Assembly: GCA_030710605.1 (NCBI GenBank)
Contig: CP092877.1
Location: forward strand, 1,094,230-1,158,229
DNA: 64,000 nt
Origin: Cordylochernes scorpioides
Taxonomy: Eukaryota; Arthropoda; Arachnida; Pseudoscorpiones; Chernetidae
Direction of reading: 5' to 3'
Shown: piece after piece, positions 42,040-55,863 of the stretch
Layout of the letters: each line of letters starts with the position of its first letter
Numbering within the stretch: the stretch's first letter is position 1
Notes under the pieces: model-generated
Databases searched by the model: none
What the model was told of the DNA's origin: nothing
What the model saw: the letters and a program-made list of their open reading frames with translations, nothing else
Program-made: the position numbers and the translations under genes

Positions 42040-42530
42040 ATTAATTCATAACTGGCTATAACAAATAATGTCTTGCTTTAACAATGCATACTTGGCTAAG
42101 GGAAAACATGCCTGATTTAGACAAACCATACTTGTGATTATGAAAAATCTATAAATAACTGATTAAATCAATCTCTACCTTACCTAGAATATCGCATCTT
42201 AGCTAAGAAAAATCGATACCTGTCTATTAGACATACATATACCTGTCTATAAGACATCGAGATACCTGGTTATAAGAATTATAGATACCTGGCTATAAGA
42301 TTTATAGATACATAGGTATAAGACATATATATGCTCAGCTAAACAAATTAATACCTGGTAAGAACAATGGATACCTCGTTAAGATAAATTGATAATTGAT
42401 CAATACAATCGATATTTAGTTAAGATATATATTTCGATCCAAGGCTAAGGAAACTAATATCTAGTTAAGACCAACCTGTAGCTGGCTAAGACAAATCGAT
42501 GCCTGGTTAATACAACTTGACATATACACA
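42040..42530. repeat. Degenerate minisatellite, about 22-28 bp unit
   Basis: Repeated phrases such as GATACCTGGCTATAAGA, AATCGATACCTG and ATACCTGGTAAGAACA recur with changing length. The array runs into the start of the triplicated segment at 42405. Confidence 0.7.
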
Positions 42531-44152
42531 CTAAAGTATATATGTTAACATAGAAATCAAAGTTATAAAAGAGAAGGTATGACCAGTAAAATGACCACAA
42601 GTACGTGGTCGACCTTTCTCTTGAATTTGTTCAAATTTGGCTAGAGTTGAATACATTTATTTTAATTATCAATTGATAGGAATAATAAATAGCTTGGAAT
42701 AAAGTTAAATTGATGTTTATTTGGAATTTATTCTGAATGAAGGCACACTGCCATTTAAAGTGAAGGGTCAAGAATTTTCACTATATAGGATATAATCGAT
42801 ATAAACCTAGATTACATACCTAAACCTAGATGAGGCAAATCAAATTATAAACAAAGAAAGAGATAAATCTAAAGATATCTGTATGACGTGGTTTCTGTGA
42901 ACTAGCAGAAGTTGGCTTCAGAGAGTGCGTGTTGGTCGGATATGTTACTCATAGATGACGTGATATCGTTCTTTATTAATGGCTTTATGCCAGGAAGAAG
43001 CTGAAAAACGACGCGCTTTACAGAATCTAACCTGAAATATAACTTTAGACTAACCTAGTGTGTGTGTGTCTGTGTGTGTAAAAACAGATTTGAAAAGATT
43101 TAAACGTAGCTAGGACTGTAGGGGGGTAAAACGTGTGGGTATCAACGTCCATCAGAACAGGAAACAGAAACGTGACGTGGGCAGAGAATACCTGACCTGG
43201 AATTCCCAAAGTATGCTTCACATTTCCTGCCTTGCGCCACGGCTTCTGTGAAGGACCAGAGAAAACCACGAAGACATTCTTTGATGGTCCACTTCATAGT
43301 CGACATGTGCCCTTTTGGCATCATCGAGTCACGTTATGCTGTGTTATCGCAGCTCCAGATTCACAACAGATTATTACTTTACTAGCGTAAAAGCGTGGGC
43401 TTTATAGATTTTACACATTGTCATTTTAACTAATGATCTTCTGTAATAAAGCATGACGGAATATTCAATATTTTTACTGTTTACCTTCTCCAGATATGGG
43501 GCGAAGTTAATCTATCCTTTTTAAAAAATATTTTCTTCCTTTATTCTTTAAGATAAATAAACAAAGTTCAGACGAACACGATTAAACTCAAGTTATATAT
43601 GGAAGGAAAGAGAGATACTGGATATTACCTATACATAGTAAACAAATATGTTTTTCTTACGGTACATCAAAAGGTTACTACCTATCTATAGATATGCAAA
43701 TTGATGTAATTAATTTAAGAATATCCTATAAAACTGTTTTAAGATTATAGAAAATATCGAAGAAATATTTTCCCAAGTATAGCAAACAACCTTTTCCTAT
43801 GAAATATTTGAATTCGAAAGTATCCTTTTATTTGGCGAATTATTTTAACAAGGTAGTCGGCGATTAGAAAACTACCTATATACATATTGTTGCATCACAT
43901 GACTAATGAACCTATTTTATTTTAATTTGTAATATTATTTTTCATATATTTTAAATTCAAAATTATATTTTATATTTATTTTATTAAACAGAATATATGT
44001 ATTATAAACAGAATATATGTATTATAGAATCATCATTTGTATTTAGGTACACGTGTGACTTCACTGCTCTCTTTGATGTGAGAAATAAATAAATTATTCT
44101 GGAGGCTACTTAAAGTAGAGTTATCTCATTATTCGCTTATATAAATTTGTAG

Positions 44153-44267
44153 GATGGTTGAGACACGTTCTGGTAAGATACAAGACCCAGCACAGGAGAG
44201 AATCAAGGTTGAAGAGTCTGCCAAGCCGCAACCTGGTGCAACAATATGTAGATATCACGTGAGTTAA
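44153..44267 (+). CDS. Short exon-like frame in copy 1
   Basis: AATTTGTAG precedes ATGGTTGAGACACG. The frame is MVETRSGK ... EESAKPQPGATICRY. GTGAGT follows as a donor-like site, and the frame stops at TAA four codons later. Counterparts are at 48536-48649 and 52911-53024. The visible differences (I to M, Q to K) are both amino-acid changing, so selection is not evident. MVETRSG resembles starts of some gypsy Gag proteins. Confidence 0.25.
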
Positions 44268-45491
44268 ATTTTGCATATTTTCAGGATGAGTATGATTTCC
44301 TTTCAAAGCTGTTCCCAACACGAGGAGAATGAACTTAGGTAGAGAGGACTGAAAGGTGGCGTAGAAATGATTGTATAAAACTGCCTTCTGTGATCACAGC
44401 AAGATATCAATAGCGTGCGGTGGATAGAAACTCAACTGTTCAATCTACTAAGTGTCTGTATGATATTAAATGAACCATGCGGCTAGTCCTAGAATCGCCT
44501 TTTTGATATCATAAACTGTCTATTATTTAGAAAATATATTCCTGTTTTCAAAGAACTGGAGTAAATAGCTTTTGTTCAGCACACAATAAACCTTTATATT
44601 CTGGTCACTAGAGAAATACCAATAGATTATAGAGAGAGATTTTATAATATTGTGAAGAGATAACATTTATTTCTTACTAAAACCCAATCAATCCAAGAAA
44701 TCTTCCTCTAGACATGGACTTCAACCATCGATATTGCCACATAGGAAGCAAGTGGTACAGATGAATATGCAATCATCGTTCGCAATACCTGAGCGAGGTG
44801 AACCAACGTCGGAAGCTTTTACAATGACATAATTGGCATTCAGCTGTTACACTCCGAGATATAAATATTCTCTTGTTCCAGTTCAGGGGTTCAACGTTCA
44901 CTGGTAGCGGTACATCTCTTACATCACTATTGGCTTCTTTTGAAATAGCACATGTGCTTCATTTCACAGGTTTGATCGATGGGATATGTTCCTTGGTGTA
45001 ATTTATGGAGTGTGCCATTCTAAATTGAGTTGTACATCATGGTGTTTGTACAATGTGGATTCTATTTTTTTCTTGATTGACGTAACGTCTGATCTTGGCT
45101 CTCGGATTGCCGATATGTGTGGCTGCACACACTAATGAACATTTAACAACGTTTGGTGAAAATAGGCAATGTACTTCACCCTTCCTTGACAAAGATTTTT
45201 AAAAAGTCTAATAAGGAACATACCTGATGTCTACGCCTAGGCCATCTTGGAACTCGAGTCGCTTCAGAGCTCCTAACCCAGAGAGAGAAAATCCAGAATC
45301 TATGTGACGTAGAAAATAGTATTTCTTACCATATATTTCCTTTCAAACCACGGTGGCAGAGGCTCGAATGCCACATCTATATAAAAACTGCATTAAAAAT
45401 ATATAAATAAAATAATATTTATAAGAGAAAATTCGGGATAGGGGGTAATTGTACAAAAATTATTATCTTCGTTGAAAATGTTGTCTATAAA

Positions 45492-46335
45492 TACGAGAGC
45501 TGTTCGATAAGTAAGGTAAAAAATAAATAAATAAACCTTGTTTTGAAAAATGATGTTTTATTTTCAAACATAGTCCCCATTCATCTCCACACATCTGGTC
45601 CAGCGATGATCTGAATTTTTATCTCCTCGGAAAATAATGATGTTTGAGGTTTACAAAGTATCCATTTATATATTGTCGATAATACCTTCATTTGGTGAAA
45701 ATTTCCTCCCTCCCAGCCATTACTTTATATTTGTGAAGAGGAAGAAGTCACACGGGGCCAAGTCTGGGAAATAAGGTGGGTTATAGGGATCAATTTGAAA
45801 CCTTATTCGAACAATTTAGTAGCTGCTACATTCGACCTATGGGGCAGAGCATTATCGTGATGATAAAGCACCTTTTCCGAGCCAAATCTCGGATTTTGGC
45901 ACGAAATTCTTCCTTTCATCGATCCAGAAGTGTTATATAATTCTATCCTGTTATTGTATTCCATTCAATCCATTCAAGTAGTCAATTAGAATTATCCTTG
46001 GGAATTCCAAAAGATATGGCAATCACCTTTCCGGCTGTAAAAACAGCCTTTGCCTTCTTTGAAGCCCTTTCCCCAGATCCTGTTTGGACTCTGGTGTGTC
46101 CCCAGGTCTTGTCTACCGTCACAAAACGACGCCAAAAGTCTTAAGGATGAACACGATCGTCTGGGGTTCGTCCTATAATTTGATGAGTATATTCCACCTC
46201 ACGAGTCTGCCTTCGCGAGAACGGCAATTGAGCCAGTCTACTCGGCCGTTATAATGATAGTTAGTTTGAATAGTCTCTCTGATGGGTCTTGAGTGCTTTC
46301 ACCCTTTATGGCTGCCTAGTCGAACTGCTTTCTAC
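45492..46335 (-). pseudogene. mariner-like transposase remnant in copy 1
   Basis: The left end TACGAGAGCTGTTCGATAAG resembles mariner termini. On the minus strand RRFVTVDKTWGHTRVQTGSG and KKAKAVFTAGKVIAISFGIP (D1 region) are followed by HHDNALPHRSNVAATKLFE (D2) and PPYFPDLAPCDFFLF (D3) in shifting frames. Copies lie at 49874-50713 and 54237-55035; the third has further deletions. Confidence 0.8.
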
Positions 46336-46337
46336 AT

Positions 46338-46745
46338 GTGCAAACCTGTGGTGTATTTACAGTAAAAGAGGAAACTGGCCTTCACGAACGTAGTCCTCAA
46401 TTTATACCCCAGTATCGCTACATGGTATGTATTTTAAAATGGATGACCAGCTATCCGAGAGGTCAAGATTCCAGAGTAAATTTGGGGAAATATGGGTGGA
46501 CTCCAGCTGCGGGGGGTGGCCCATGTATGAGGGCACACGGTATCCCGGTGTGGGGGGAGAACGGACAGTCTGGTGACATCGACATCTGCGGCGAGTGGAA
46601 GGCGCGACAAGCGGCCTCCGGGAGTGTGGATGGTCCTGTAAGACGGTGCCAGGGAAGCCTGAAATCGGAGAGGCTTACAAGGCGGGACGTGTACAGTGTG
46701 GAGCGGGACGTTTCACAAGAGTGACATCCACGGCGCCAATAATAC
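46338..46745 (+). other. GC-rich end of the repeat unit, unidentified frames
   Basis: The region keeps two overlapping open frames (46338-46724 and 46595-46834). The matching parts of copies 2 and 3 differ by single-base indels in G runs, which change the frame. A conserved protein is therefore unlikely. It may be the remnant of a GC-rich element or promoter. Confidence 0.3.
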
Positions 46746-48535
46746 TCCTGACAGGGAAGTTGATGAAAAATCCCACTTATTATACTCCATACAATCGATA
46801 TTTAGTTAAGATATATATTTCGATCCTTGGCTAAGGAAACTAATATCTAATTAAGACCAACCTGTACCTGGCTAAGACAAATCGATGTCTGGTTAATTTA
46901 ACTTGACATACACACTATAGCATATATGTAAACATAGAAAAAATGGTCATAAAAGAGAAGGTCTGGCGGTAAAATGACCACACGTACGTGGTCGGGCCTT
47001 TCTCTTGAATTTGTTCAAATTGGCTTGAGTGAATAAATTTTTTAAAATCATAAATTGATAGGAATAATAAATAGCTTGGAATAAAGTTAAATTGATGTTC
47101 ATTTGGAATTTATTCTGAATGAAGGCACACTGCCATTTAAAGTGAGGGGTCAAGAATTTTCACTATATAGGGTATAATCGATATAAATCTAGATTACATA
47201 CATAAACCTCGATGAGGCAAATCAAATTATAAACAAAGAAAGAGAAAGAGATAAATCTAAAGATATCTGTATGACGTGGTTTCTGTGAACTGGCCGAAGT
47301 GGCTTCAGAGAGTGCGTGTTGGTCGGATATGTTACTCATAGATGACGTGATATCGTTCTTTATTAATGGCTTTATGCCAGGAAGAAGCTGAAAAACGACG
47401 CGCTTTACAGAATCTAACCTGAAATATAACTTTAGACTAACCTAGTGTGTGTGTGTGTGTGTAAAAACAGATTTGAAAGAATTTAAACGTAGCTAGGACT
47501 GTAGGGGGTAAAACGTGTGGGTATCAACGTCCATCAGAACAGGAAACAGAAACGTGACGTGGGCAGGGAATACCTGACCTGGAATTCCCAAAGTATGCTT
47601 CACATTTCCTGCCTTGCGCCACGGCTTCTGTGAAGGACCAGAGAAAACCACGAAGACATTCTTTGATGGTTCACTTCATAGTCGACATGTGCCCTTTTGA
47701 CATCGAGTCACGTTATGCTGTGTTATCGCAGCTCCAGATTCACAACAGATTATTACTTTACTAGTGTAAAAGCGTGGGCTTTATAGATTTTACACATTGC
47801 AATTTTATCTGACGAACTTCTGTAATAAAGCATGACGGAATATTCAATATTTTTACTGTTTACATTCTCCAGATATGGGGCGAAGTTAATCTATCCTTTT
47901 TTAAAAAATATTTTCTTCCTTTATTCTTTAAGATAAATAAACAAAGTTCAGACGAACACGATTAAACTCAAGTTATATATAGAAGGAAAGAGAGATACTG
48001 GATATTACCTATACATAGTAAACAAACATGTTTTTCTTACGGTACACTAAAAAGTTATTATCTATGTAGAGAGAGATGCAAATTAATGTCATTTAAGAAT
48101 ATCCTATAAAATTGTTTTAAGATTATAGAAAATATTGAAGAAATATTTTCTCAAGTATAGCAAACAACCTTTTTCCTATGAAATATTTGAATTCGAATGT
48201 ATCCTTTTATTTGGCGAATTATTTTAATAAGGTAGTCGGCGATTAGAAAACTACCTATATACATATTGTTGCATCATGACTAATGAACCTATTTTATTTT
48301 AATTTGTAATATTATTTTTCATATATTTTAAATTCAAAATTATATTTTATATTTATTTATTTTATTAAACAGAATATATGTATTATAAACAGAATATATG
48401 TATTATAGAATCATCATTTGTATTTAGGTACACTGTGTGACTTCACTGCTCTCTTTGATGTGAGAAATAAATAAATTATTCTGGAGGCTACTTAAAGTAG
48501 AGTTATCTCATTATTCTCTTATATAAATTTGTAGG

Positions 48536-48649
48536 ATGGTTGAGACACGTTCTGGTAAGATGCAAGACCCAGCAAAGGAGAGAATCAAGGTTGAAGAGTC
48601 TGCCAAGCCGCAACCTGGTGCAACAATATGTAGATATCACGTGAGTTAA
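48536..48649 (+). CDS. Short exon-like frame in copy 2
   Basis: Same as 44153-44267 with MVETRSGKMQDPAKERIK. The acceptor-like TTTGTAG and donor-like GTGAGT are kept. Confidence 0.22.
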   Translation: MVETRSGKMQDPAKERIKVEESAKPQPGATICRYHVS

Positions 48650-49873
48650 ATTTTGCATTAGTTCAGGATGAGTATGATTTCCTTTCAAAGCTGTTCCTAA
48701 CACGAGTAGAATGAACTTAGGTAAGAGGACTGAAAGGTGGCGTAGAAATTATGGTAGAAAACTACCTTCTGTGATCACAGCCAGATAACAATAAGGTGCG
48801 GTGGATAGAAACTCAACTGTTCAATCTACTAAGTGTCTGTATGATATTAAATGAACCATGCGGCTAGTCCTAGAATAGCCTTTTTGATATCATAAACTGG
48901 CTATTATTTAGAAAATATATTCCTGTTTTCAAAGAACTGGAGTAAATAGCTTTTGTTCAGCACACAATAAACCTTTATATTCTGGTCAGTAGAGAAATAC
49001 CAATAGATTATAGAGAGAGATTTTATAATATTGTGAAGAGATAACATTTATTTATTTCTAAAAACCCATCAATCCAAAGAAATCCTCCTGTAGACATGGA
49101 CTTCAACCATCGATATTGCCACATAGGAAGCAAGTGGTACAGATGAATATGCAATCATCGTTCGCAATACCCGAGCGAGGTGAACCAACGTCGGAAGCTT
49201 ATACAATGACATAATTGACATTCAGCTGTTACACTCCCAGATATAAATATTCTCTTGTTCCAGTTCAGGGGTTCAACGTTCACTGGTAGCGGTACATCTC
49301 TTACATCACTATTGGCTTCTTTTGAAATAGCACACGTGCTTCATTTCACAGGTTTGATCGATGGGATATGTTCCTTGGTGTAATTTATCGAGTGTGCCAT
49401 TCTAAATTGAGTTGTACATCATGGTGTTTGTACAATGTGGATTCTATTTTTTTCTTGATTGACGTAACGTCTGATCTTGGCTCTCGGATTGCCGATATGT
49501 GTGGCTGCACACACTAATGAACATTTAACAACGTTTGGTGAAAATAGGCAATGTACTTCACCCTTCCTTGACAAAGATTTTTAAAAAGTCTAATAAGGAA
49601 CATACCTGATGTCTACGCCTAGGCCATCTTGGAACTCGAGTCGCTTCAGAGCTCCTAACCCAGAGAGAGAAAATCCAGAATCTATGTGACGTAGAAAATA
49701 GTATTTCTTACCATATATTTCCTTTCAAACCACGGTGGCAGAGGCTCGAATGCCACATCTATATAAAAACTGCATTAAAAATATATAAATAAAATAATAT
49801 TTATAAGAGAAAATTCGGGATAGGGGGTAATTGTACAAAAATTATTATCTTCGTTGAAAATGTTGTCTATAAA

Positions 49874-50713
49874 TACGAGAGCTGTTCGATAAGTAAGGTA
49901 AAAAATAAATAAATAAACCTTGTTTTGAAAAATGATGTTTTATTTTCAAACATAGTCCCCATTCATCTCCACACATCTGGTCCAGCGATGATCTGAATTT
50001 TTATCTCCTCGGAAAATAATGATGTTTGAGGTTTACAAAGTATCCATTTATATATTGTCGATAATACCTTCATTTGGTGAAAATTTCCTCCCTCCCAGCC
50101 ATTACTTTATATTTGTGAAGAGGAAGAAGTCACACGGGGCCAAGTCTGGGAAATAAGGTGGGTTATAGGGATCAATTTGAAACCTTATTCGAACAATTTA
50201 GTAGCTGCTACATTCGACCTATGGGGCAGAGCATTATCGTGATGATAAAGCACCTTTTCCGAGCCAAATCTCGGATTTTGGCACGAAATTCTTCCTTTCA
50301 TCGATCCAGAAGTGTTATATAATTCTATCCTGTTATTGTATTCCATTCAATCCATTCAAGTAGTCAATTAGAATTATCCTTGGGAATTCCAAAAGATATG
50401 GCAATCACCTTTCCGGCTGTAAAAACAGCCTTTGCCTTCTTTGAAGCCCTTTCCCCAGATCCTGTTTGGACTCTGGTGTGTCCCCAGGTCTTGTCTACCG
50501 TCACAAAACGACGCCAAAAGTCTTAAGGATGAACACGATCGTCTGGGTTCGTCCTATAATTTGATGAGTATATTCCACCTCACGAGTCTGCCTTCGCGAG
50601 AACGGCAATTGAGCCAGTCTACTCGGCCGTTATAATGATAGTTAGTTTGAATAGTCTCTCTGATGGTCTTGAGTGCTTTCACCCTTTATGGCTGCCTAGT
50701 CGAACTGCTTTCT
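49874..50713 (-). pseudogene. mariner-like transposase remnant in copy 2
   Basis: Nearly identical to 45492-46335, including its stops, as expected from the recombinant origin of this half. Confidence 0.8.
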
Positions 50714-52910
50714 ACATGTGCAAACCTGTGGTGTATTACAGTAAAAGAGGAAACTGGCCTTCACGAACGTAGTCCTCAATTTATACCCCAGTATCGCTAC
50801 ATGGTATGTATTTTAAAATGGATGACCAGCTATCCGAGAGGTCAAGATTCCAGAGTAAATTTGGGGAAATATGGGTGGACTCCAGCTGCGGGGGGTGGCC
50901 CATGTATGAGGGCACACGTATCCCGGTGTGGGGGAGAACGGACAGTCTGGTGACATCGACATCTGCGGCGAGTGGAAGGCGCGACAAGCGGCCTCCGGAG
51001 TGTGGATGGTCCTGTAAGACGGTGCCAGGGAAGCCTGAAATCGGAGAGGCTTACAAGGCGGGACGTGTACAGTGTGGAGCGGGACGTTTCACAAGAGTGA
51101 CATCCACGGCGCCAATAATACTCCTGACAGGGAAGTTGATGAAAAATCCCACTTATTATACTCCATACAATCGATATTTAGTTAAGATATATATTTCGAT
51201 CCTTGGCTAAGGAAACTAATATCTAATTAAGACCAACCTGTACCTGGCTAAGACAAATCGATGTCTGGTTAATTTAACTTGACATACACACTATAGCATA
51301 TATGTAAACATAGAAAAAATGGTTATAAAAGAGAAGGTCTGGCGGTAAAATGACCACACGTACGTGGTCGGCCTTTCTCTTGAATTTGTTCAAATTGGCT
51401 TGAGTGAATAAATTTTTTTAAAATCATAAATTGATAGGAATAATAAATAGCTTGGAATAAAGTTAAATTGATGTTCATTTGGAATTTATTCTGAATGAAG
51501 GCACACTGCCATTTAAAGTGAGGGGTCAAGAATTTTCACTATATAGGGTATAATCGATATAAATCTAGATTACATACATAAACCTCGATGAGGCAAATCA
51601 AATTATAAACAAAGAAAGAGAAAGAGATAAATCTAAAGATATCTGTATGACGTGGTTTCTGTGAACTGGCCGAAGTGGCTTCAGAGAGTGCGTGTTGGTC
51701 GGATATGTTACTCATAGATGACGTGATATCGTTCTTTATTAATGGCTTTATGCCAGGAAGAAGCTGAAAAACGACGCGCTTTACAGAATCTAACCTGAAA
51801 TATAACTTTAGACTAACCTAGTGTGTGTGTGTGTGTGTAAAAACAGATTTGAAAGAATTTAAACGTAGCTAGGACTGTAGGGGGTAAAACGTGTGGGTAT
51901 CAACGTCCATCAGAACAGGAAACAGAAACGTGACGTGGGCAGGGAATACCTGACCTGGAATTCCCAAAGTATGCTTCACATTTCCTGCCTTGCGCCACGG
52001 CTTCTGTGAAGGACCAGAGAAAACCACGAAGACATTCTTGATGGTTCACTTCATAGTCGACATGTGCCCTTTTGACATCGAGTCACGTTATGCTGTGTTA
52101 TCGCAGCTCCAGATTCACAACAGATTATTACTTTACTAGTGTAAAAGCGTGGGCTTTATAGATTTTACACATTGCAATTTTATCTGACGAACTTCTGTAA
52201 TAAAGCATGACGGAATATTCAATATTTTTACTGTTTACATTCTCCAGATATGGGGCGAAGTTAATCTATCCTTTTTTAAAAAATATTTTCTTCCTTTATT
52301 CTTTAAGATAAATAAACAAAGTTCAGACGAACACGATTAAACTCAAGTTATATATAGAAGGAAAGAGAGATACTGGATATTACCTATACATAGTAAACAA
52401 ACATGTTTTTCTTACGGTACACTAAAAAGTTATTATCTATGTAGAGAGAGATGCAAATTAATGTCATTTAAGAATATCCTATAAAATTGTTTTAAGATTA
52501 TAGAAAATATTGAAGAAATATTTTCTCAAGTATAGCAAACAATCTTTTTCCTATGAAATATTTGAATTCGAATGTATCCTTTTATTTGGCGAATTATTTT
52601 AATAAGGTAGTCGGCGATTAGAAAACTACCTATATACATATTGTTGCATCATGACTAATGAACCTATTTTATTTTAATTTGTAATATTATTTTTCATATA
52701 TTTTAAATTCAAAATTATATTTTATATTTATTTATTTTATTAAACAGAATATATGTATTATAAACAGAATATATGTATTATAGAATCATCATTTGTATTT
52801 AGGTACACTGTGTGACTTCACTGCTCTCTTTGATGTGAGAAATAAATAAATTATTCTGGAGGCTACTTAAAGTAGAGTTATCTCATTATTCTCTTATATA
52901 AATTTGTAGG

Positions 52911-53024
52911 ATGGTTGAGACACGTTCTGGTAAGATGCAAGACCCAGCAAAGGAGAGAATCAAGGTTGAAGAGTCTGCCAAGCCGCAACCTGGTGCAACA
53001 ATATGTAGATATCACGTGAGTTAA
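52911..53024 (+). CDS. Short exon-like frame in copy 3
   Basis: Identical in reading to the copy 2 frame (48536-48649). Confidence 0.22.
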   Translation: MVETRSGKMQDPAKERIKVEESAKPQPGATICRYHVS

Positions 53025-54236
53025 ATTTTGCATTAGTTCAGGATGAGTATGATTTCCTTTCAAAGCTGTTCCTAACACGAGTAGAATGAACTTAGGTAAG
53101 AGGACTGAAAGGTGGCGTAGAAATTATGGTAGAAAACTACCTTCTGTGATCACAGCCAGATAACAATAAGGTGCGGTGGATAGAAACTCAACTGTTCAAT
53201 CTACTAAGTGTCTGTATGATATTAAATGAACCATGCGGCTAGTCCTAGAATAGCCTTTTTGATATCATAAACTGGCTATTATTTAGAAAATATATTCCTG
53301 TTTTCAAAGAACTGGAGTAAATAGCTTTTGTTCAGCACACAATAAACCTTTATATTCTGGTCAGTAGAGAAATACCAATAGATTATAGAGAGAGATTTTA
53401 TAATATTGTGAAGAGATAACATTTATTTATTTCTAAAAAACCCATCAATCCAAAGAAATCCTCCTGTAGACATGGACTTCAACCATCGATATTGCCACAT
53501 AGGAAGCAAGTGGTACAGATGAATATGCAATCATCGTTCGCAATACCCGAGCGAGGTGAACCAACGTCGGAAGCTTTTACAATGACATAATTGACATTCA
53601 GCTGTTACACTCCGAGATATAAATATTCTCTTGTTCCAGTTCAGGGGTTCAACGTTCACTGGTAGTGGTACATCTCTTACATCACTATTGGCTTCTTTTG
53701 AAATAGCACATGTGCTTCATTTCACAGGTTTGATCGATGGGATATGTTCCTTGGTGTAATTTATGGAGTGTGCCATTCTAAATTGAGTTGTACATCATGG
53801 TGTTTGTACAATGTGGATTCTATTCTTTTCTTGATTGACGAAACGTCTGATTTTGGCTCTGGGATTGCCGATATGAGTGGTTGCACACACTAATGAACAT
53901 TTAACAACGTTTGGTGAAAATAGGCAATGTACTTCACCCTTCCTTGACAAAGATAAAAAGAGTCTAATAAGGTGCATCTAATAAGGCCATCTTGGAACTC
54001 AAGTCACTTCAGAGCTTCTAACCCAAAGAGAGAGAGAGAGAGAATCCAGAATCTAAGTGATGTAAAAAATATTTCTAACTTCCTTTCAAACCACGGCGGC
54101 AGAGGCTTTAATGCCCCACATCTGTATATAAACTGCAATGAAAATATATAAATAAAATAATATTTATAAGAGAAATTTCGTGATAGGGGGTAAGTGTACA
54201 AAAATTATTATCTTCGTTGAAAATGTTGTCTATAAA

Positions 54237-55035
54237 TACGAGAGCTGTTCGATAAGTAAGGTAAAAAATAAATAAAGAAACCTTGTTTTGAAAAATGATG
54301 TTTTATTTTCAAACATAGTCCACATTCAGCTCCACACATCTGGTCCAGCGATGATCTGAATTTTTATCTCCTCTGAAAATTACGATGTTTCGAGGTTTCA
54401 AAGTATCCATTTACATCGTCAATGATCCCTTCATTTGGTCAAAATTCTCCCTCCTGAAGCCACGGGGCCAAGTCTAGGAAATAAGGTGGATGAGGGATCA
54501 ATTGGACACCTTATTTGAACAATTTTGTAGCTGCTACATTCGACCTATGGGAAAGAGCATTATCGTGGTGATGAGGCACCTTTTTCCGAGCCAAATCTCG
54601 GATTTTGGCACGCAATTCTTTCTTTCATCGATCCAGAAGTGTTTATATAATACTATCCTGTTATTGTATTCCATTCAATCCATTCAAGCAGTCAATTAAA
54701 ATTATCCTTGGGAATTCCAAAAGATATGGCAATCACCTTTCCGGCGGTAAAAACAGCCTTTGCCTTCTTTGAAGCCCTTTCCCTAGATCCTGTTTGGACT
54801 CTGGTGTGTCCTCAGGTCTTGTCTACCTTCACAAAACGACGCCAAAAGTCTTAAGGATGAACACGATCGTCTGGGGTTCGTCCTATAGTTTGATGAGTAT
54901 ATTCCATCTCATGAGTCTGCCTTTGCGAGAACGGCAATTGAGCCAGCCTACTCGGCCGTTATAATGATAGTCAGTTTGAGTAGTCTCTCTGATGGGTCTT
55001 GAGTGCTTCACCCTTTATGGCTGCCTAGTCGAACT
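54237..55035 (-). pseudogene. mariner-like transposase remnant in copy 3
   Basis: Counterpart of 45492-46335 with additional deletions (the VTSSSS/D3 area is shortened near 54455). It is the most divergent of the three. Confidence 0.75.
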
Positions 55036-55863
55036 GCTTTCTACATGTGCAAACCTGTGGTGTATTTACAGTAACAGAGGGAAACTGGCCTTCACGATGG
55101 TAGTCCTCAGTTTATACCCCAGTATCGCTACATGGTATGTATTTTAAAATGGATGGCCAGCTATCCGAGAGACCAAGATTCCAGAGTAAATTTGGGAAAA
55201 TATGGGTGGACTCCAGCTGCGGGGGATGGCCTATGTGTGAGGGCACACGGTATCCCGGTGTGGGGGAGAACGGACAGTCTGGTGACATCGACATCTGCGG
55301 CGAGTGGAAGGCGCGACAAGCGGCGTGTGGATGGTCCTGTAAGACGGTGCCAGGAAAGCCTGAAATCGGAGAGGCTTACAAGGCAGGACGTGTACAGTGT
55401 GGAACGGGACGTTTCACAAGAGTGACATCCACGGCGCCAATAATACTCCTGACAGGGAAGTTGATGGAAAGTCCCACTTATTGTACTCCTTCAATTCATT
55501 GGGACGTATAATAAAGCGCTAGCTTTTGTTGCATCCTTTACGAACTCACATGTGCTATCTTTGTGCCATTCGATCAGACAAAGAACACGAACAGTAAACG
55601 TAATAGTTTAATATGGTTTTAAAATAATACATTTTCAAATTATATATAAGCCATGTTTCTAATTTATCATGCTCTCTCTCATATAGAAATAAATATAGAT
55701 AAGAAGAGATGAGAAAATAATTATAACTTGAAAAAAGTGTACTAAGAAAACTTATATAAATATTTTAAAACAAATATTTTATATATTCATATATATTACA
55801 TTGTAGTAATTGAAGTTATAAAAACAATATATGGTATGAATTAGTTCTTTCATCCGTACATCC

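Larger units (their letters stand above)
42405..46790. repeat. 4.38-kb tandem segment, copy 1
   Basis: Starts ACAATCGATATTTAGTTAAG and ends just before the next such start. Its first part differs from copies 2 and 3 at many sites (for example CCAAGGCTAAGG, GTAGCTGGC), while its second part is nearly identical to copy 2. It contains a (GT)n run, an exon-like frame, a mariner remnant and a GC-rich end. Confidence 0.95.
46791..51166. repeat. 4.38-kb tandem segment, copy 2 (recombinant)
   Basis: Period from copy 1 is 4386 bp and to copy 3 is 4376 bp. Its first half carries copy 3 variants (CCTTGGCTAAGG, GTACCTGGC, uninterrupted GT run, ATTGACATTC at 49215). Its second half carries copy 1 variants (GGTAGCGG at 49290, TGACGTAACG). 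The switch lies between 49218 and 49290. Confidence 0.93.
51167..55486. repeat. 4.38-kb tandem segment, copy 3
   Basis: The first half is almost identical to copy 2. From about 53660 it diverges strongly from copies 1 and 2 (for example GACGAAACG, GGTAGTGG, deletions near 53955 and 54440). It ends at TGTACTCC before TTCAATTCATTGGG, where unique sequence begins. Confidence 0.93.

Noticed and set aside
44121-44321. 66-codon minus-strand frame conserved in three units
   Set aside because: The tandem copies are too similar for conservation to mean anything, and the plus strand offers a better exon-like reading.
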